64,000 bases of DNA from G963665185 sp049723905 (GTDB lineage: Bacteria > Desulfobacterota > Desulfovibrionia > Desulfovibrionales > Desulfovibrionaceae): the NCBI RefSeq assembly GCF_049723905.1, contig NZ_JBJKFD010000001.1, positions 3,224,001-3,288,000 on the forward strand, in the 5' to 3' direction. The notes beneath the pieces are model-generated. The model was not told the origin of the DNA. It did no database searches and worked only from the letters and a program-made list of their open reading frames with translations. Below, piece after piece: positions 1 through 8,760 of the stretch (the first letter of the stretch is position 1; each line of letters starts with the position of its first letter). The position numbers and the translations under genes are program-made.

Positions 1-1
1 T

Positions 2-1759
2 GTAGGCATTTGCGGCGCGACTGTAAATGCCCTTGTTGCCACGCCGATAGCCAACACGTACAATGAGAGCATGAACGCCGTATCAACGCTTCTGCCAACA
101 CCTTTCATGGTGCTTGAAAAATTGCGTCAGATCCACCCCTTGCTCTGCCTGGGCGTGGAACAGCGGGGCGCGTTGTTGAGTCTGCACAAGGCTGCTCCCG
201 CTCTGCCCGACATGCCCTGGCTGGCAGCCTCCGTTATAGGCTGGGCTTTTCAGCGTATCCCCCTGTATCTGGAAAATGCGCAAAAGGCGGCTGCGGCGGA
301 AAATTTCCCCGAAGTGCCCCAAACATCCCCAATTGGGTCGGCCAATTTTTTTTCCGGAAAGGAGCTGGCCCGTTTTGCGGCCAGGGTGAGTGGCTATCTG
401 CCCGATCAAACCGACCCGCAGCTGCAGGATATACTCGACCTGTACGATATCCGGCTGCTGACCCGTTTTCTGCTGCCCAAACTGGGAGACAAAAAGCAGG
501 GCTTCCCCCTGCTGGCCTCTGCCTGGGACAGGCTCATCAAATGCACTTCGCGCGATCTTCCCCTCACCATGCTGGAAGCCACGGCGTTTCCGTCCGAACT
601 GCTGCCCCTGAAAAAACGGCTGAAGGCCGAGTGGGCCGTGCACCATCTGGCAGGTGACGACCCGGAGCAGGCCTTGGACATGCTGAACGATTGCGACGAC
701 GCCTTGTGGGGGCAATGGAAGCTGTCCATGCGGGCCATGCTGCTGGTGCAGGCCGGGGAAACGGACGAAGCCGGGGACATTTACACGGGCCTTTGCCGGG
801 CCATGCCCTGGCACGTCAACAGCTGCCTCATGGCCCATGCCCTGCGTTATCCGCTTGGCGACTTCGGGGCTGGTGATGCCCTTTCCCGTTCGGATGGGGT
901 GAACATCCTGCTCTATTCCTGGAACAAGAGCGAACTGCTGGCCCGCACCCTGGACAGCCTGTACGCCTCGGAAAGAGGCAATGCCCGCATTGTGGTGCTG
1001 GACAACGGCTCCACCGACGCCATGGCCGACGTGCTCAATGCGGCAGAGGACCGCTTTGGTTCCGACCGTTTTTCCCAGGTGCGCCTGCCCGTGAACATTG
1101 GTGCGCCGGGTGCGCGCAACTGGCTGCTGAGTTTGCCCGAAGTGTGGCAGAGGCCCCTGGCCGCCTTTCTGGACGACGACGTGATTCTGCCTTCCGGGTG
1201 GCTGGGCCATTTGCTGGCCGCGTCTGGCAGATTGGAAAATTTTGGTGCAATCGGCTGCCGCATTGTTTCGGCAGAGCGTCCCTACGGCTTGCAGTCCGCA
1301 GATTACAACAACTATCCTCTGGACAACAGCGAGGGAGGGAGCAGGCTGGGAATCTTCAACAACTGCTTCGGCCAGCTGGACATGGGCATGTACGGCTACG
1401 ACAGGCCGTGCCTTTCCGTCTCGGGCTGCTGCCATCTCTTGAACATGTGCTCCATCGAAAAGGCGGGGCTGTTCGACATCCGCTACAATCCCACCCAGTT
1501 CGACGATCTGGACCACGATCTACGCTCCTGCCTGGCCGGGTTCCCCAGTTACTATGCCGGTTCCCTCCGGGTGTGCCATGTGCAGCATTCCAGCATGGAA
1601 AAGGCCGACACCATGGCGGCAATGGGCCAGGTGAGTGGCAACCAGATGAAGCTGCAGGCCCGTTTTGACGATATGGAGCTGACCCGGTTGTTTGGATTGA
1701 GCCAGACCATTCTTTGGGACGATTTGCTGCGCAAGGCTGCCGATTTGTCCGCCGAGTAG
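2..1759 (+). CDS. Glycosyltransferase family 2-like protein, 5' end probably outside window
   Basis: The frame is open to the window edge. An ATG at 71 is possible, but its only purine-rich match lies within 1-2 nt of the codon, so the true start is probably upstream. Counting from that ATG, residues 1-270 are helical and unrecognised. A GT-A domain begins near residue 275 (NILLYSWNKSELL) and includes a VLDNGST nucleotide-sugar segment and an LDDDV metal-binding motif near residue 367. The likely role is transfer of a sugar from a nucleotide donor. The acceptor is unknown; surface polysaccharide or flagellar glycosylation would fit. A small GGCT gene follows 31 nt downstream. Confidence 0.72.
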   Translation, partial: VGICGATVNALVATPIANTYNESMNAVSTLLPTPFMVLEKLRQIHPLLCLGVEQRGALLSLHKAAPALPDMPWLAASVIGWAFQRIPLYLENAQKAAAAENFPEVPQTSPIGSANFFSGKELARFAARVSGYLPDQTDPQLQDILDLYDIRLLTRFLLPKLGDKKQGFPLLASAWDRLIKCTSRDLPLTMLEATAFPSELLPLKKRLKAEWAVHHLAGDDPEQALDMLNDCDDALWGQWKLSMRAMLLVQAGETDEAGDIYTGLCRAMPWHVNSCLMAHALRYPLGDFGAGDALSRSDGVNILLYSWNKSELLARTLDSLYASERGNARIVVLDNGSTDAMADVLNAAEDRFGSDRFSQVRLPVNIGAPGARNWLLSLPEVWQRPLAAFLDDDVILPSGWLGHLLAASGRLENFGAIGCRIVSAERPYGLQSADYNNYPLDNSEGGSRLGIFNNCFGQLDMGMYGYDRPCLSVSGCCHLLNMCSIEKAGLFDIRYNPTQFDDLDHDLRSCLAGFPSYYAGSLRVCHVQHSSMEKADTMAAMGQVSGNQMKLQARFDDMELTRLFGLSQTILWDDLLRKAADLSAE

Positions 1760-1790
1760 GCGGAACTTCACAGGAATACACGGAGAATAT

Positions 1791-2159
1791 GTGAGTCAGT
1801 TTGTTTTTGCCTATGGCACGTTGCGCCAGGGCTTCATGTATCATGCCTATCTCAGCGGGACCCATTTTTTGGGCGGAGCCCGTACCGAGAACGCCTATGC
1901 CCTGTACCGGGGGGAATATCCCCTGGTGGTGCGCGACGAATGCGTAAGCCCTATCATGGGCGAGGTCTACGAGGTGAGCGACGGCCTGCTGACCATGCTG
2001 GACGCCCTGGAGGAACACCCCAGGGTCTACTGCCGCGAGCAGGTTCCGGTGCGTCTGGACAGCGGACGGCTGGTCAGGGCCTGGGTCTATTTTTATGTCC
2101 TCAAGGTGCAGGAAACCGACCGTCTGATACCGGGCGGCGACCTGCATGGCGAAGGCTGA
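1791..2159 (+). CDS. Gamma-glutamylcyclotransferase-like (GGCT/YtfP) protein
   Basis: The 122-residue protein opens with FAYGTLRQG, the substrate-binding loop signature of the GGCT fold. It keeps the acidic residue region around LDALEEHP and the CREQVPVRL strand typical of the YtfP/AIG2 group. The start is GTG at 1791, preceded by cggag at 1781-1785; the overlapping ATG at 1789 runs straight into a stop. Family members cyclise gamma-glutamyl amines or peptides, but the substrate of bacterial YtfP proteins is unsettled. It lies between the glycosyltransferase and nfo with short gaps, suggesting co-transcription. Confidence 0.8.
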   Translation: MSQFVFAYGTLRQGFMYHAYLSGTHFLGGARTENAYALYRGEYPLVVRDECVSPIMGEVYEVSDGLLTMLDALEEHPRVYCREQVPVRLDSGRLVRAWVYFYVLKVQETDRLIPGGDLHGEG

Positions 2160-2189
2160 GCTTTCGGAAAACATCACAAAGGATCATAT

Positions 2190-3131
2190 ATGCCCCTTCT
2201 TGGAGCCCACATGCCCACGGCGGGCGGGTTGGAAAAGGCGTTCGACCGGCTGCGCAGCGTGGACGGCAACGCCATGCAGATCTTCACGCGCAACCAGCGC
2301 CAATGGAAAACTCCCGACATTTCAGCCGACGAAGCTACAGCCTTTGCCTCGGCCTGGAACGGCTGGGAAGGCAGGGAAGGTAGGGAAATCGGGAGCGACG
2401 GATTGCGTCCCTATGTGGCCTCGCATGCATCGTATCTGATAAACCTTGCCACGCCCGACCCGGAGCTGGGGGAAAAGTCGGTGAACGCCCTGGCTGCCGA
2501 ACTTGTCCGCTGCCGTGTGTTGGGAATCGGCCATGTGGTTCTGCACCCCGGCGCGCATGTGAAAAGCGGCGTGGAAGCTGGCATTGCCGCAATTGCCCAA
2601 CGGCTGGACCTGGCATTTGACCGGGCTTTTTTCCGGTTTGAGGAATTGGCCGAGGGGCTGGAACCTGCGGCGGGAAGGGACATTTTGCCCGTGCGCGTTC
2701 TGTTGGAAAACACGGCAGGCCAGGGCACCACTTTGGGCGCGCGGTTCGAGGAAATTGCCGGAATTATGGCTGCCGCGGCCGAGCCGGACCGGCTGGGCAT
2801 GTGTTACGACACCTGCCACGGTCATGCCGCAGGCCACGACCTGACAACGCCGGAATCCTACGCCGGAGTGATGGACAGACTGGACGCGCTCATCGGTTTG
2901 GACAGGGTTTTTCTGTTCCATCTCAACGACTCGAAAAATCCTTTGGGATCGCGCAAGGACCGGCACGAACACATCGGCCAGGGCGTGCTGGGGCTGGAAC
3001 CGTTCCGCCATTTGCTCAACGACCCGCGCCTGGCCGACCGCCCCATGGTGCTGGAAACGCCCAAGGACAAGGACTTGGCCGATGACGTGCGCAATCTGAA
3101 CACCCTGCGGTCTCTGCTGGAATCTTCCTAG
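2190..3131 (+). CDS. nfo: Deoxyribonuclease IV (AP endonuclease family 2)
   Basis: This 313-residue TIM-barrel endonuclease cleaves DNA 5' to abasic sites in base excision repair. The zinc-ligand motifs appear in order: GAHMPTAGG at the N terminus, NAMQIFTRNQRQW, LHPGAH, LLENTAGQG, CYDTCHGHAAGHD, FHLNDSKNPLGSRKDRHEHIGQG and a terminal LETPKD. Length is slightly above the usual 280 residues because of an insert near residues 50-70. aaagga at 2175-2180 serves as ribosome-binding site. The gene ends before a bidirectional terminator. Confidence 0.95.
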   Translation: MPLLGAHMPTAGGLEKAFDRLRSVDGNAMQIFTRNQRQWKTPDISADEATAFASAWNGWEGREGREIGSDGLRPYVASHASYLINLATPDPELGEKSVNALAAELVRCRVLGIGHVVLHPGAHVKSGVEAGIAAIAQRLDLAFDRAFFRFEELAEGLEPAAGRDILPVRVLLENTAGQGTTLGARFEEIAGIMAAAAEPDRLGMCYDTCHGHAAGHDLTTPESYAGVMDRLDALIGLDRVFLFHLNDSKNPLGSRKDRHEHIGQGVLGLEPFRHLLNDPRLADRPMVLETPKDKDLADDVRNLNTLRSLLESS

Positions 3132-3205
3132 GCAGTCCGGTCCGGACCACGATCTGGCCAAAGTCCGTAACCGGACTTCCGTCTTTTTCGGAAAATACAG
3201 ACAAC

Positions 3206-3240
3206 AAAGCCCCCCAAGCACAGTTTGCGAGGGGGGCTTT
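3206..3240. terminator. Bidirectional rho-independent terminator between nfo and the AsmA-like gene
   Basis: A perfect 10-bp stem, AAAGCCCCCC at 3206-3215 and GGGGGGCTTT at 3231-3240, encloses a 15-nt loop. It sits between convergent genes, so it can serve both strands. Confidence 0.85.
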
Positions 3241-3266
3241 GATTTGTCTGGCGTTGCCGAAGGGTG

Positions 3267-3995
3267 TTAGTTGAGGAGCGATCCAAGTCCCTTTTTCAGC
3301 TCGTCGGCAACGCCTTTCACGGCTTTGCCTGGATCATTGATTATGCTTTGCACGTCAATTGATCCCGCCGCCTTGGCAGTCGTCTTGGTTATCGTATCCA
3401 GAACGATTTTGGCAACCTCGGCAAAAGTGGCGCCGCCACTGCTTTTTCCTATGTTGGTCAGCCGTATTTCCGGCAGGGTTACCTGGGCTCCGCCCAATCC
3501 CTGCAAGGCCATGGTCGCCTGGGCGTCCCTGATGATCAACTCGCCGATGACCACCTTTTTGCCTGCGCTTTTGCCGCCGTCGGCCTTTTCCGCCTTGGCT
3601 TCGCTTTTTTCCGCGCCAAGGGCGTGGTCGGCAATTGTCTGGAGGTTCGTACCCCTGGGACCGGCCTCGTACAGAACATGCGGCGAAGTGATGACGATAC
3701 GCGGAATTTCAATGGTATCGCTCAGCACGGTGACCGCATTGATCTCCACATGCATTTCCCCCACTTCCAGGGCATTGGATTTGCTGAACCCCGGAGGGTT
3801 GGCAATGGTCAGCCCTTCTATGGAACCCTGGCTGGAGAGCACGGAAATGCGCACTCCTTCCAGCCCCACGGCCGTTCCGGTGATTTCGGGGCCGTAGGTG
3901 ACGACCGCTTTCTTGACCAGCGTGTTGAACTGGGCGTAGACGAAAATGACCGCGGCTATGATTAGAATGCAGATGGCAAAAATTGTTTTCCTCAT
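3267..3995 (-). CDS. AsmA-like membrane-anchored protein
   Basis: The 242-residue protein starts at ATG 3993-3995, preceded on the minus strand by a cgggag ribosome-binding site; the longer open frame upstream runs into lgt. Residues 5-25 form one membrane helix (IFAICILIIAAVIFVYA). The rest resembles the AsmA/DUF748 N-terminal region: LVKKAVVTYGPEITG, VRISVLSSQGSIEGLTIANP and an I-P-R-I-V-I-TSPHVLYE repeat-like strand. AsmA proteins act in the periplasm at the envelope, probably in lipid transport or outer-membrane assembly. This one is much shorter than true AsmA, so its function is inferred from resemblance only. Confidence 0.62.
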   Translation of the reverse strand: MRKTIFAICILIIAAVIFVYAQFNTLVKKAVVTYGPEITGTAVGLEGVRISVLSSQGSIEGLTIANPPGFSKSNALEVGEMHVEINAVTVLSDTIEIPRIVITSPHVLYEAGPRGTNLQTIADHALGAEKSEAKAEKADGGKSAGKKVVIGELIIRDAQATMALQGLGGAQVTLPEIRLTNIGKSSGGATFAEVAKIVLDTITKTTAKAAGSIDVQSIINDPGKAVKGVADELKKGLGSLLN

Positions 3996-4161
3996 CGCCA
4001 AACTCCCGTAAGACTGTGCCCGTAACGAACATGTTTCCATGTCCGCAAGGCGGATTTCATCAATTGTCAGCCAGAGTTCCGGCAGTTGCCCCTGTATTTT
4101 GCACACGACGGCAAACCATGGCCGGTGTTGCTTTGTCTCGCTGACAAGCCAAGGATTCCAT

Positions 4162-4953
4162 ATGCTTAGATATCCCCATTTCGACCCTATCGCGCTGGAC
4201 CTCGGACTGGTCCAGATCCGTTGGTACGGGCTCATGTATCTGGCGGGGTTTGCTGCCGCATGGATACTCGGCCGCTACCGCGCGCGCAAGCCCTATTCGC
4301 CCATTATGCCACAACAGGTGGACGACCTCATCTGGTATCTCGTGTTGGGCCTGATGATAGGCGCAAGAGTAGGATACATCTTATTTTATGATTTTCCCAG
4401 TGTATACCAGGATCCGCTCATCGTCTTTAAAGTCTGGCGTGGCGGCATGTCCTTTCACGGCGGGCTTATCGGCGTCATTGTCTCCGTGCTGCTCTTTGCC
4501 AAGAACAAAAATATCAACTGTTTCGACATCGGCGACTTCATCTGTCCGCTGGCTCCCATCGGGCTTATGTGCGGCCGGTTCGGCAACTTCATAAACGGCG
4601 AGCTGTGGGGACGCCCCACCGACCTGCCCTGGGGCATGATTTTCCCGGACATCGAAGCCGGGCTGGTGCCGCGCCATCCTTCGCAGCTCTACGAGGCAGC
4701 CCTGGAGGGCGTGACCCTGTTTTGCATCCTCTGGTTTTATTCGGCCAAGCCCCGGCCGCGCATGGCTGTTTCCGGCATGTTTTTGTTTTTCTACGGGCTG
4801 TTCCGCTTTAGTGTGGAGTTCACCCGTCAGCCGGATTCGCAGCTTGGTTTTATTGCCTTTGATTGGCTGACTATGGGGCAGCTGCTTTCCGTGCCCATGA
4901 TATTGGCGGGGGGTGGTTTGTTGTTTAGGGCGTACACACGTCGTAGTCGGTAA
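4162..4953 (+). CDS. lgt: Prolipoprotein diacylglyceryl transferase
   Basis: Lgt is the inner-membrane enzyme that moves diacylglycerol from phosphatidylglycerol to the lipobox cysteine of prolipoproteins. The 263 residues show seven hydrophobic segments and the family signature GRFGNFINGELWGRPT around residue 140. MSFHGGLIG carries the conserved His, and HPSQLYEA and RFSVEFTRQPD are also present. ATG 4162 follows aagga at 4151-4155. The stop codon lies immediately before a repeat element. Confidence 0.96.
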   Translation: MLRYPHFDPIALDLGLVQIRWYGLMYLAGFAAAWILGRYRARKPYSPIMPQQVDDLIWYLVLGLMIGARVGYILFYDFPSVYQDPLIVFKVWRGGMSFHGGLIGVIVSVLLFAKNKNINCFDIGDFICPLAPIGLMCGRFGNFINGELWGRPTDLPWGMIFPDIEAGLVPRHPSQLYEAALEGVTLFCILWFYSAKPRPRMAVSGMFLFFYGLFRFSVEFTRQPDSQLGFIAFDWLTMGQLLSVPMILAGGGLLFRAYTRRSR

Positions 4954-5076
4954 GGCTGCTGAAAAAGACGTGATAGCGGCGTTGCTGCGCATTTCCGCAT
5001 CGCGGGCCGTATTAGCCTATACTGTCCTCGCTCGCGGAAATGCTGGCGCCTTGCTCTCCCACCTTTTTGAGCAGCC
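4954..5076 (+). repeat. Hairpin element copy A (GGCTGCT type)
   Basis: One of nine full-length copies of about 122 bp in this window. Outer arms GGCTGCTgAAAAAG and CTTTTTGAGCAGCC pair (one mismatch). Inner arms GCATTTCCGC and GCGGAAATGC flank a conserved core centred on CGGGCCGTATT and TATACTGTCC. It begins at the lgt stop codon. Copies B and C share these arms; other copies have different, still self-complementary arms. Confidence 0.85.
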
Positions 5077-5307
5077 TTGCGGGTGGGTGGTAGAGAAGAA
5101 ATAAGCCGACCAATGACTTTTTTGGGGTGAGGGCCAAACCTTAAGGTCCAGCCTTATGGATTGGGCAGAGGGAAAAAGAGGGAATCGGCAAGTCACGAAT
5201 CCTTTGGCCTAGCCTGCGCGGTTGGGCGGTAGCGAAGCAATTGCGCAGATAAATTTTAGAGTCTGTCTTTTTGTAAAAGTGGTATAGTTTCAGTGCGTTA
5301 AAAAGTT
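5077..5307. other. Intergenic region without recognised gene
   Basis: No open frame with coding character and no RNA gene was recognised. It separates lgt from the converging ABC importer. Confidence 0.5.
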
Positions 5308-5349
5308 AAAAAGCCGATGCGGAGTATGTCTCCGTGTCGGCCTTTTTTT
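5308..5349 (+). terminator. Rho-independent terminator downstream of lgt
   Basis: A stem of about 12 bp (GCCGA..CGGAG with CTCCG..TCGGC) closes a five-base loop and is followed by seven T on the plus strand. A-rich sequence on the other side could let it act weakly in reverse. Confidence 0.75.
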
Positions 5350-5370
5350 GGGGCAGTGGAGCTTTGTGCA

Positions 5371-5432
5371 AAAAAAAGAATCCGGCTCCGAACGGGCAGA
5401 AGTATCTGCGCATCCAGGGCCGGACTCTTTTT
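5371..5432 (-). terminator. Terminator downstream of the amino acid ABC importer operon
   Basis: On the minus strand, AAGAGTCCGGC pairs with GCCGGATTCTT across a long loop and is followed by a run of T. It lies about 60 bp after the ATPase stop codon. Confidence 0.6.
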
Positions 5433-5494
5433 ATGCGCCGCGGGATTGGGCAAACGCCCGGACGGAGGGGCGGCGCGGACAAACGTTTTTGGTT

Positions 5495-6217
5495 TTAGAC
5501 CACTTTGCCCAGAAAGTCTCGCAGGCGCGGGTGCTTGGGATTGGCAAAGAATTCGTGGGGCGTGTTTTCTTCCTGAATGACGCCCTTGTCGATGAAGATG
5601 ACCCGGTCGGCCACTTCCTTGGCAAAGGCCATCTCGTGCGTCACCACAACCATGGTCATGCCTTCCAGGGCGAGTTTTTTCATTACTTCCAGCACTTCGC
5701 CCACCAGTTCCGGGTCCAGGGCCGAGGTCGGTTCGTCGAACAGGATGACCTTGGGGTGCAGGGCCAAAGAGCGGGCAATGGCCACGCGCTGTTTCTGGCC
5801 GCCTGAAAGCTGCCCAGGGTAGTTGGAGGCCTTGGACTTCAGCCCCACCTTGTCCAGCAGGCGCCGGCCCAGTTCTTCGGCGTCCTTGCGGGCCGTGCCG
5901 CGCACCTTGATGGGGCCGAGGGTGACGTTGTCCAGCACGCTCATGTGCGGGAACAGGTTGAACTGCTGGAACACCATGCCCGCTTCGGTGCGCACATAGT
6001 TGATGTCTGTCTTGGGGTCCATGATGCTGTAGCCGTCCACGATGATGTCCCCGGAGGTCGGCTTTTCCAGACGGTTGATGCAGCGCAGGACCGTGGACTT
6101 GCCCGACCCGGACGGGCCGATGATGCAGACCACTTCGCCTGCCTTCACGTGCAGATCTATGCCTTTGATGACTTCCAGATCGCCGAAGCTTTTATGCAGA
6201 TTTTTTATTTGGATCAT
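5495..6217 (-). CDS. Polar amino acid ABC transporter ATP-binding protein (GlnQ/HisP type)
   Basis: This 240-residue ATPase energises uptake through the neighbouring permease. It has Walker A GPSGSGKST, Q-loop MVFQQFNLFPHM, signature LSGGQKQR, Walker B VILFDEPTSALDP and the switch His in VVTHEM, all characteristic of the glutamine/histidine importer group. MIQIKNLH at 6217 is preferred over the longer start at 6244 because a gagag ribosome-binding site precedes it and the longer start overlaps the permease stop. It is the last gene of a three-gene operon. Confidence 0.93.
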   Translation of the reverse strand: MIQIKNLHKSFGDLEVIKGIDLHVKAGEVVCIIGPSGSGKSTVLRCINRLEKPTSGDIIVDGYSIMDPKTDINYVRTEAGMVFQQFNLFPHMSVLDNVTLGPIKVRGTARKDAEELGRRLLDKVGLKSKASNYPGQLSGGQKQRVAIARSLALHPKVILFDEPTSALDPELVGEVLEVMKKLALEGMTMVVVTHEMAFAKEVADRVIFIDKGVIQEENTPHEFFANPKHPRLRDFLGKVV

Positions 6218-6244
6218 ATCTATGCTCTCTTGGTTCCCTGGCAA

Positions 6245-6916
6245 TTAGCGCTTCAGTTTCTGGTTCATCCGCTTTTCCACCACGCGCAGCGTCCGCGCAA
6301 TGGAAAGGGTCATGACCAGATAGACTATGGCCACGGCAAAGTAGACCTCGAAGGCCCGGAAGTTGACTGCCACGATTTCCTGACCGGTGCGCAGCAGTTC
6401 GCCCACGCCGATGACCATGAGCAGGGAGGTGTCCTTGAGGCTGATGATGAACTGGTTGCCCAGGGGCGGGATCATGCGTTTGAGGGCCTGGGGCCAGATG
6501 ATGAAACGCATGGTCTGAAAATGGGTAAGCCCGATGGATCGGCCCGCCTCCATTTGGCCCGTGTTGATGGACTGGATGGCTCCGCGCACGATTTCCGCAA
6601 TATAGGCGCCCGAGTTGATGGCAATGATGATGATACCGGCTGTGAGCGGGGGGATGCGGATGCCCAGGGCCATGGGAATGCCGTAGTACAGGAACATGGC
6701 CTGCACCAGCATTGGGGTGCCGCGGATACACTCGATGTATATGATGGAAATCTTGTGGGAGAACCAGTTACGGGAAAGTTTCATGAATCCGGCGACCACT
6801 CCCAGCGCGAAGCCCAGAGAGAGCCCGCCCAAAGTGATCAGAATGGTGAGTTTGACCCCACGCATGAGCATGGGAATGGTGTCCCAAACGACACTCGGTT
6901 CAAATTGAAATGCCAT
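6245..6916 (-). CDS. Polar amino acid ABC transporter permease (HisM/GlnP type)
   Basis: This inner-membrane permease has 223 residues and about five hydrophobic segments. It contains the IECIRGTPMLVQ motif of the HisMQ family and the EAA loop region EAGRSIGLTHFQTMRFIIWPQALKRMIPPLGNQ, which contacts the ATPase. There is only one permease gene, so the transporter is probably a homodimer in the membrane. Its spacing of 27 nt from the ATPase gene indicates co-translation. Confidence 0.93.
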   Translation of the reverse strand: MAFQFEPSVVWDTIPMLMRGVKLTILITLGGLSLGFALGVVAGFMKLSRNWFSHKISIIYIECIRGTPMLVQAMFLYYGIPMALGIRIPPLTAGIIIIAINSGAYIAEIVRGAIQSINTGQMEAGRSIGLTHFQTMRFIIWPQALKRMIPPLGNQFIISLKDTSLLMVIGVGELLRTGQEIVAVNFRAFEVYFAVAIVYLVMTLSIARTLRVVEKRMNQKLKR

Positions 6917-7224
6917 ATACCCCTCTTATCTGGAAGCGTTGAAGATCTTGTGCCGCATCTGAGTGATTCTTTTTGAAGAACAACAATACTTGCGACAAGT
7001 TACGCAGTAGGCATGGTCCGCTGTGTGTAACCCTGCCTACGCAGTTGCTTAAGCAAGCCCGAGATTTTTCCCGGTTCGCGGATATCGCACTGGCTGTACA
7101 GAAAGCCCGCCGACGGTTCGGTCGGTGCGTTTTTTGAGCAGCCGGGGCAAAGCGGTTCTTGTAAGAACTTGGGCAGCCCGGAGGCTGCCCAAAGAGTGCT
7201 CAGGAATACGGAAAACAAGGCCCC
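6917..7224. other. 308-bp spacer inside the importer operon with hairpins
   Basis: The spacer holds a perfect 8-bp hairpin at 7171-7190 (GGGCAGCC/GGCTGCCC) just downstream of the binding-protein stop, with no T run. Importer operons often carry such a stem after the binding-protein gene to raise its mRNA relative to the membrane genes; that role is inferred here. A 16-bp sequence at 7128-7143 resembles the right end of hairpin element copies A-C (TTTTTTGAGCAGCC), but no left end was found. Confidence 0.55.
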
Positions 7225-7974
7225 TTATTTGGGCTCGGTGCCGAACCACTTCACGTACAGTTCGCGGTAGGTGCCGTTGTCACGCAGCGTCTTCAGAGCG
7301 GCGTTGACCTTGGCTACAACCGGGCTGCCCTTGGGGAAGCCGATGCCGTAGGACTGGCCCATGTACAGGGGGCCAACGACCTTTACCTGGCCCTTGCCAG
7401 CGGTGCGCATGAAGTCGGCAATCACGGGGGAGTCGAACATGACGGCGTCGGCGCCGCCAGCCAACAGTTCCATGAACATGGCGTCGTTGTTGGGGAACAG
7501 CTTTACGTCCTTGGCCTTGGCGTTCTTTTTGACAAAGTCTTCGGAGGTGGTGCCCAGCTTGGTGGAAACAACCTTGCCGTTCAGGTCTTCAATGCTCTTG
7601 ATGTCGTTGTTGTCGCTCTTTACCAGGATGAGCAGACCGGCGTTGTAGTAGGGATCGGAAAAATCAACAACTTTGGCGCGCTCGGGCTTGATGGTGATGC
7701 CGGCGATGCCCACATCGAGCTGTCCGGACTGCAGGCCGGGGATGATGCCGTTGAAGTCCATGGGCTGCAGTTCGTAGGTGACGCCGATTTGCTTGGCAAG
7801 GGCGTCCCACAGTTCCACGTCGAAGCCGGTGTGTGTGCCGGTGGCCGGGTCTTTGAATTCAAAAGGCGGAAAGTTGGTGTCTGTGGCGACAGTCAGCTCT
7901 TTGGCCATGGCCGAACCTGCCAGAAGGCAGAGGGCAAGACATACGGACGTGAACAACAAGGTGATCCGTTTCAT
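7225..7974 (-). CDS. Periplasmic polar amino acid-binding protein of the ABC importer
   Basis: The 249-residue precursor starts at ATG 7972-7974 behind a gggagg ribosome-binding site. Residues 1-24 form a Sec signal peptide (hydrophobic core, then GSAMA-KE). The mature protein is of the SBP_bac_3 family: TDTNFPPFEFKD, GFDVELWDALAKQ, LQSGQLDVGIAGITIKPERAKVVDFSDPYYNAGL and a final WFGTEPK. The specificity appears to be a polar amino acid such as glutamine or glutamate, which the sequence alone does not settle. It is the first gene of the operon. Confidence 0.93.
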   Translation of the reverse strand: MKRITLLFTSVCLALCLLAGSAMAKELTVATDTNFPPFEFKDPATGTHTGFDVELWDALAKQIGVTYELQPMDFNGIIPGLQSGQLDVGIAGITIKPERAKVVDFSDPYYNAGLLILVKSDNNDIKSIEDLNGKVVSTKLGTTSEDFVKKNAKAKDVKLFPNNDAMFMELLAGGADAVMFDSPVIADFMRTAGKGQVKVVGPLYMGQSYGIGFPKGSPVVAKVNAALKTLRDNGTYRELYVKWFGTEPK

Positions 7975-8355
7975 GAATCCTCCCAAATGGATAAAATTGT
8001 TAACTCGATGTGATCTAGGCGCGATATATGGCACACGCGCACTTGAAAAGAAGAATGGACCCCAAATCCTTACCCAAAAACGAGATATATTTGCATATTT
8101 TTTCGATATAATCAAGATAAGTACGGCTTATCCTCGGCCGTCAGCAGCTGGAACCACTTGTTTTTGTATAAGAAAAAAAGCTTGTGAGAAAAAACGTAAT
8201 TTACCTGGTCCGGCAACGGAAAACTACGCGTATAAAAGACGGAAAATGTAGTTTCCTGTTTTTATGGTCTGGCTGGCTGTTCAGACAAGGGCGGCGGCTG
8301 TGGGAAATCAGGTTCCCCTTCTTTCTTTCCCCCGCTGTTTCAAGTATGCAAAGGT
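7975..8355. other. Divergent AT-rich control region between importer and CULT genes
   Basis: The stretch is AT-rich and must contain promoters for both directions, but no unambiguous -35/-10 pair was found. An inverted repeat GATAAG-N5-CTTATC lies at 8116-8132 and is a possible operator. Confidence 0.4.
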
Positions 8356-8760
8356 ATGATTACCAATGGGTTATCCCTGCTGCACCCCGAAGCCCCCGGG
8401 CATTTGCGGCCGCCTGAAATCCAGACCGAAGAGCAGGACGATCGGATCACCACGCCCTGGATACTTTGCCGCGATTGTCGCCGGGCCATTACCTTGATGT
8501 CGTGGAGCGTGGAAAGGCAGGGCAGCCATGTCCATACCTTTTTCAATCCCAGCGGGCGGATGTTCGAAGTCATCTGTTTTTCCAAAGCCCCCGGCTGTAT
8601 TGCCACCGGCCCGCAAAGCGACGAGTTCACCTGGTTCAACGGCTGTTCCTGGCAGGTTGGGGTGTGCAGCGGCTGTTTGAGCCATCTTGGCTGGCGGTTT
8701 TCCTGCGAAGCCTCTTCCTTTTGGGCCCTTATCCGGAGCCGGCTGGCCCTGCCCGGCTGA
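8356..8760 (+). CDS. Bacterial cereblon-like CULT-domain protein
   Basis: The 134-residue protein matches the single-domain bacterial cereblon homologues typified by Magnetospirillum MsCI4. Zinc ligands are C38xxC41 and C104xxC107. The aromatic cage is W93, W99 and W113, with the same 6- and 14-residue spacing as the thalidomide-binding tri-Trp pocket. FFNPSGRMFEVICFS and CSGCLSHLGWRF are the most recognisable segments. The native role of bacterial CULT proteins is unknown; the pocket binds cyclic imides such as uracil-like or glutarimide moieties. The ribosome-binding site (aagg) is unusually close to the ATG, so the start is not certain. It stands alone. Confidence 0.85.
   Translation: MITNGLSLLHPEAPGHLRPPEIQTEEQDDRITTPWILCRDCRRAITLMSWSVERQGSHVHTFFNPSGRMFEVICFSKAPGCIATGPQSDEFTWFNGCSWQVGVCSGCLSHLGWRFSCEASSFWALIRSRLALPG

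Noticed and set aside
4954..5076. Short proteins read from the hairpin elements (NEAITPFSAA-type frames)
   Set aside because: The frames come from the repeat itself and vary with arm changes; no start signal or conservation of codons is seen.
8012..8040. CRP/FNR-type site (TGTGATC...GGCACACG) upstream of the binding-protein gene
   Set aside because: The spacing does not fit the TGTGA-N6-TCACA consensus.
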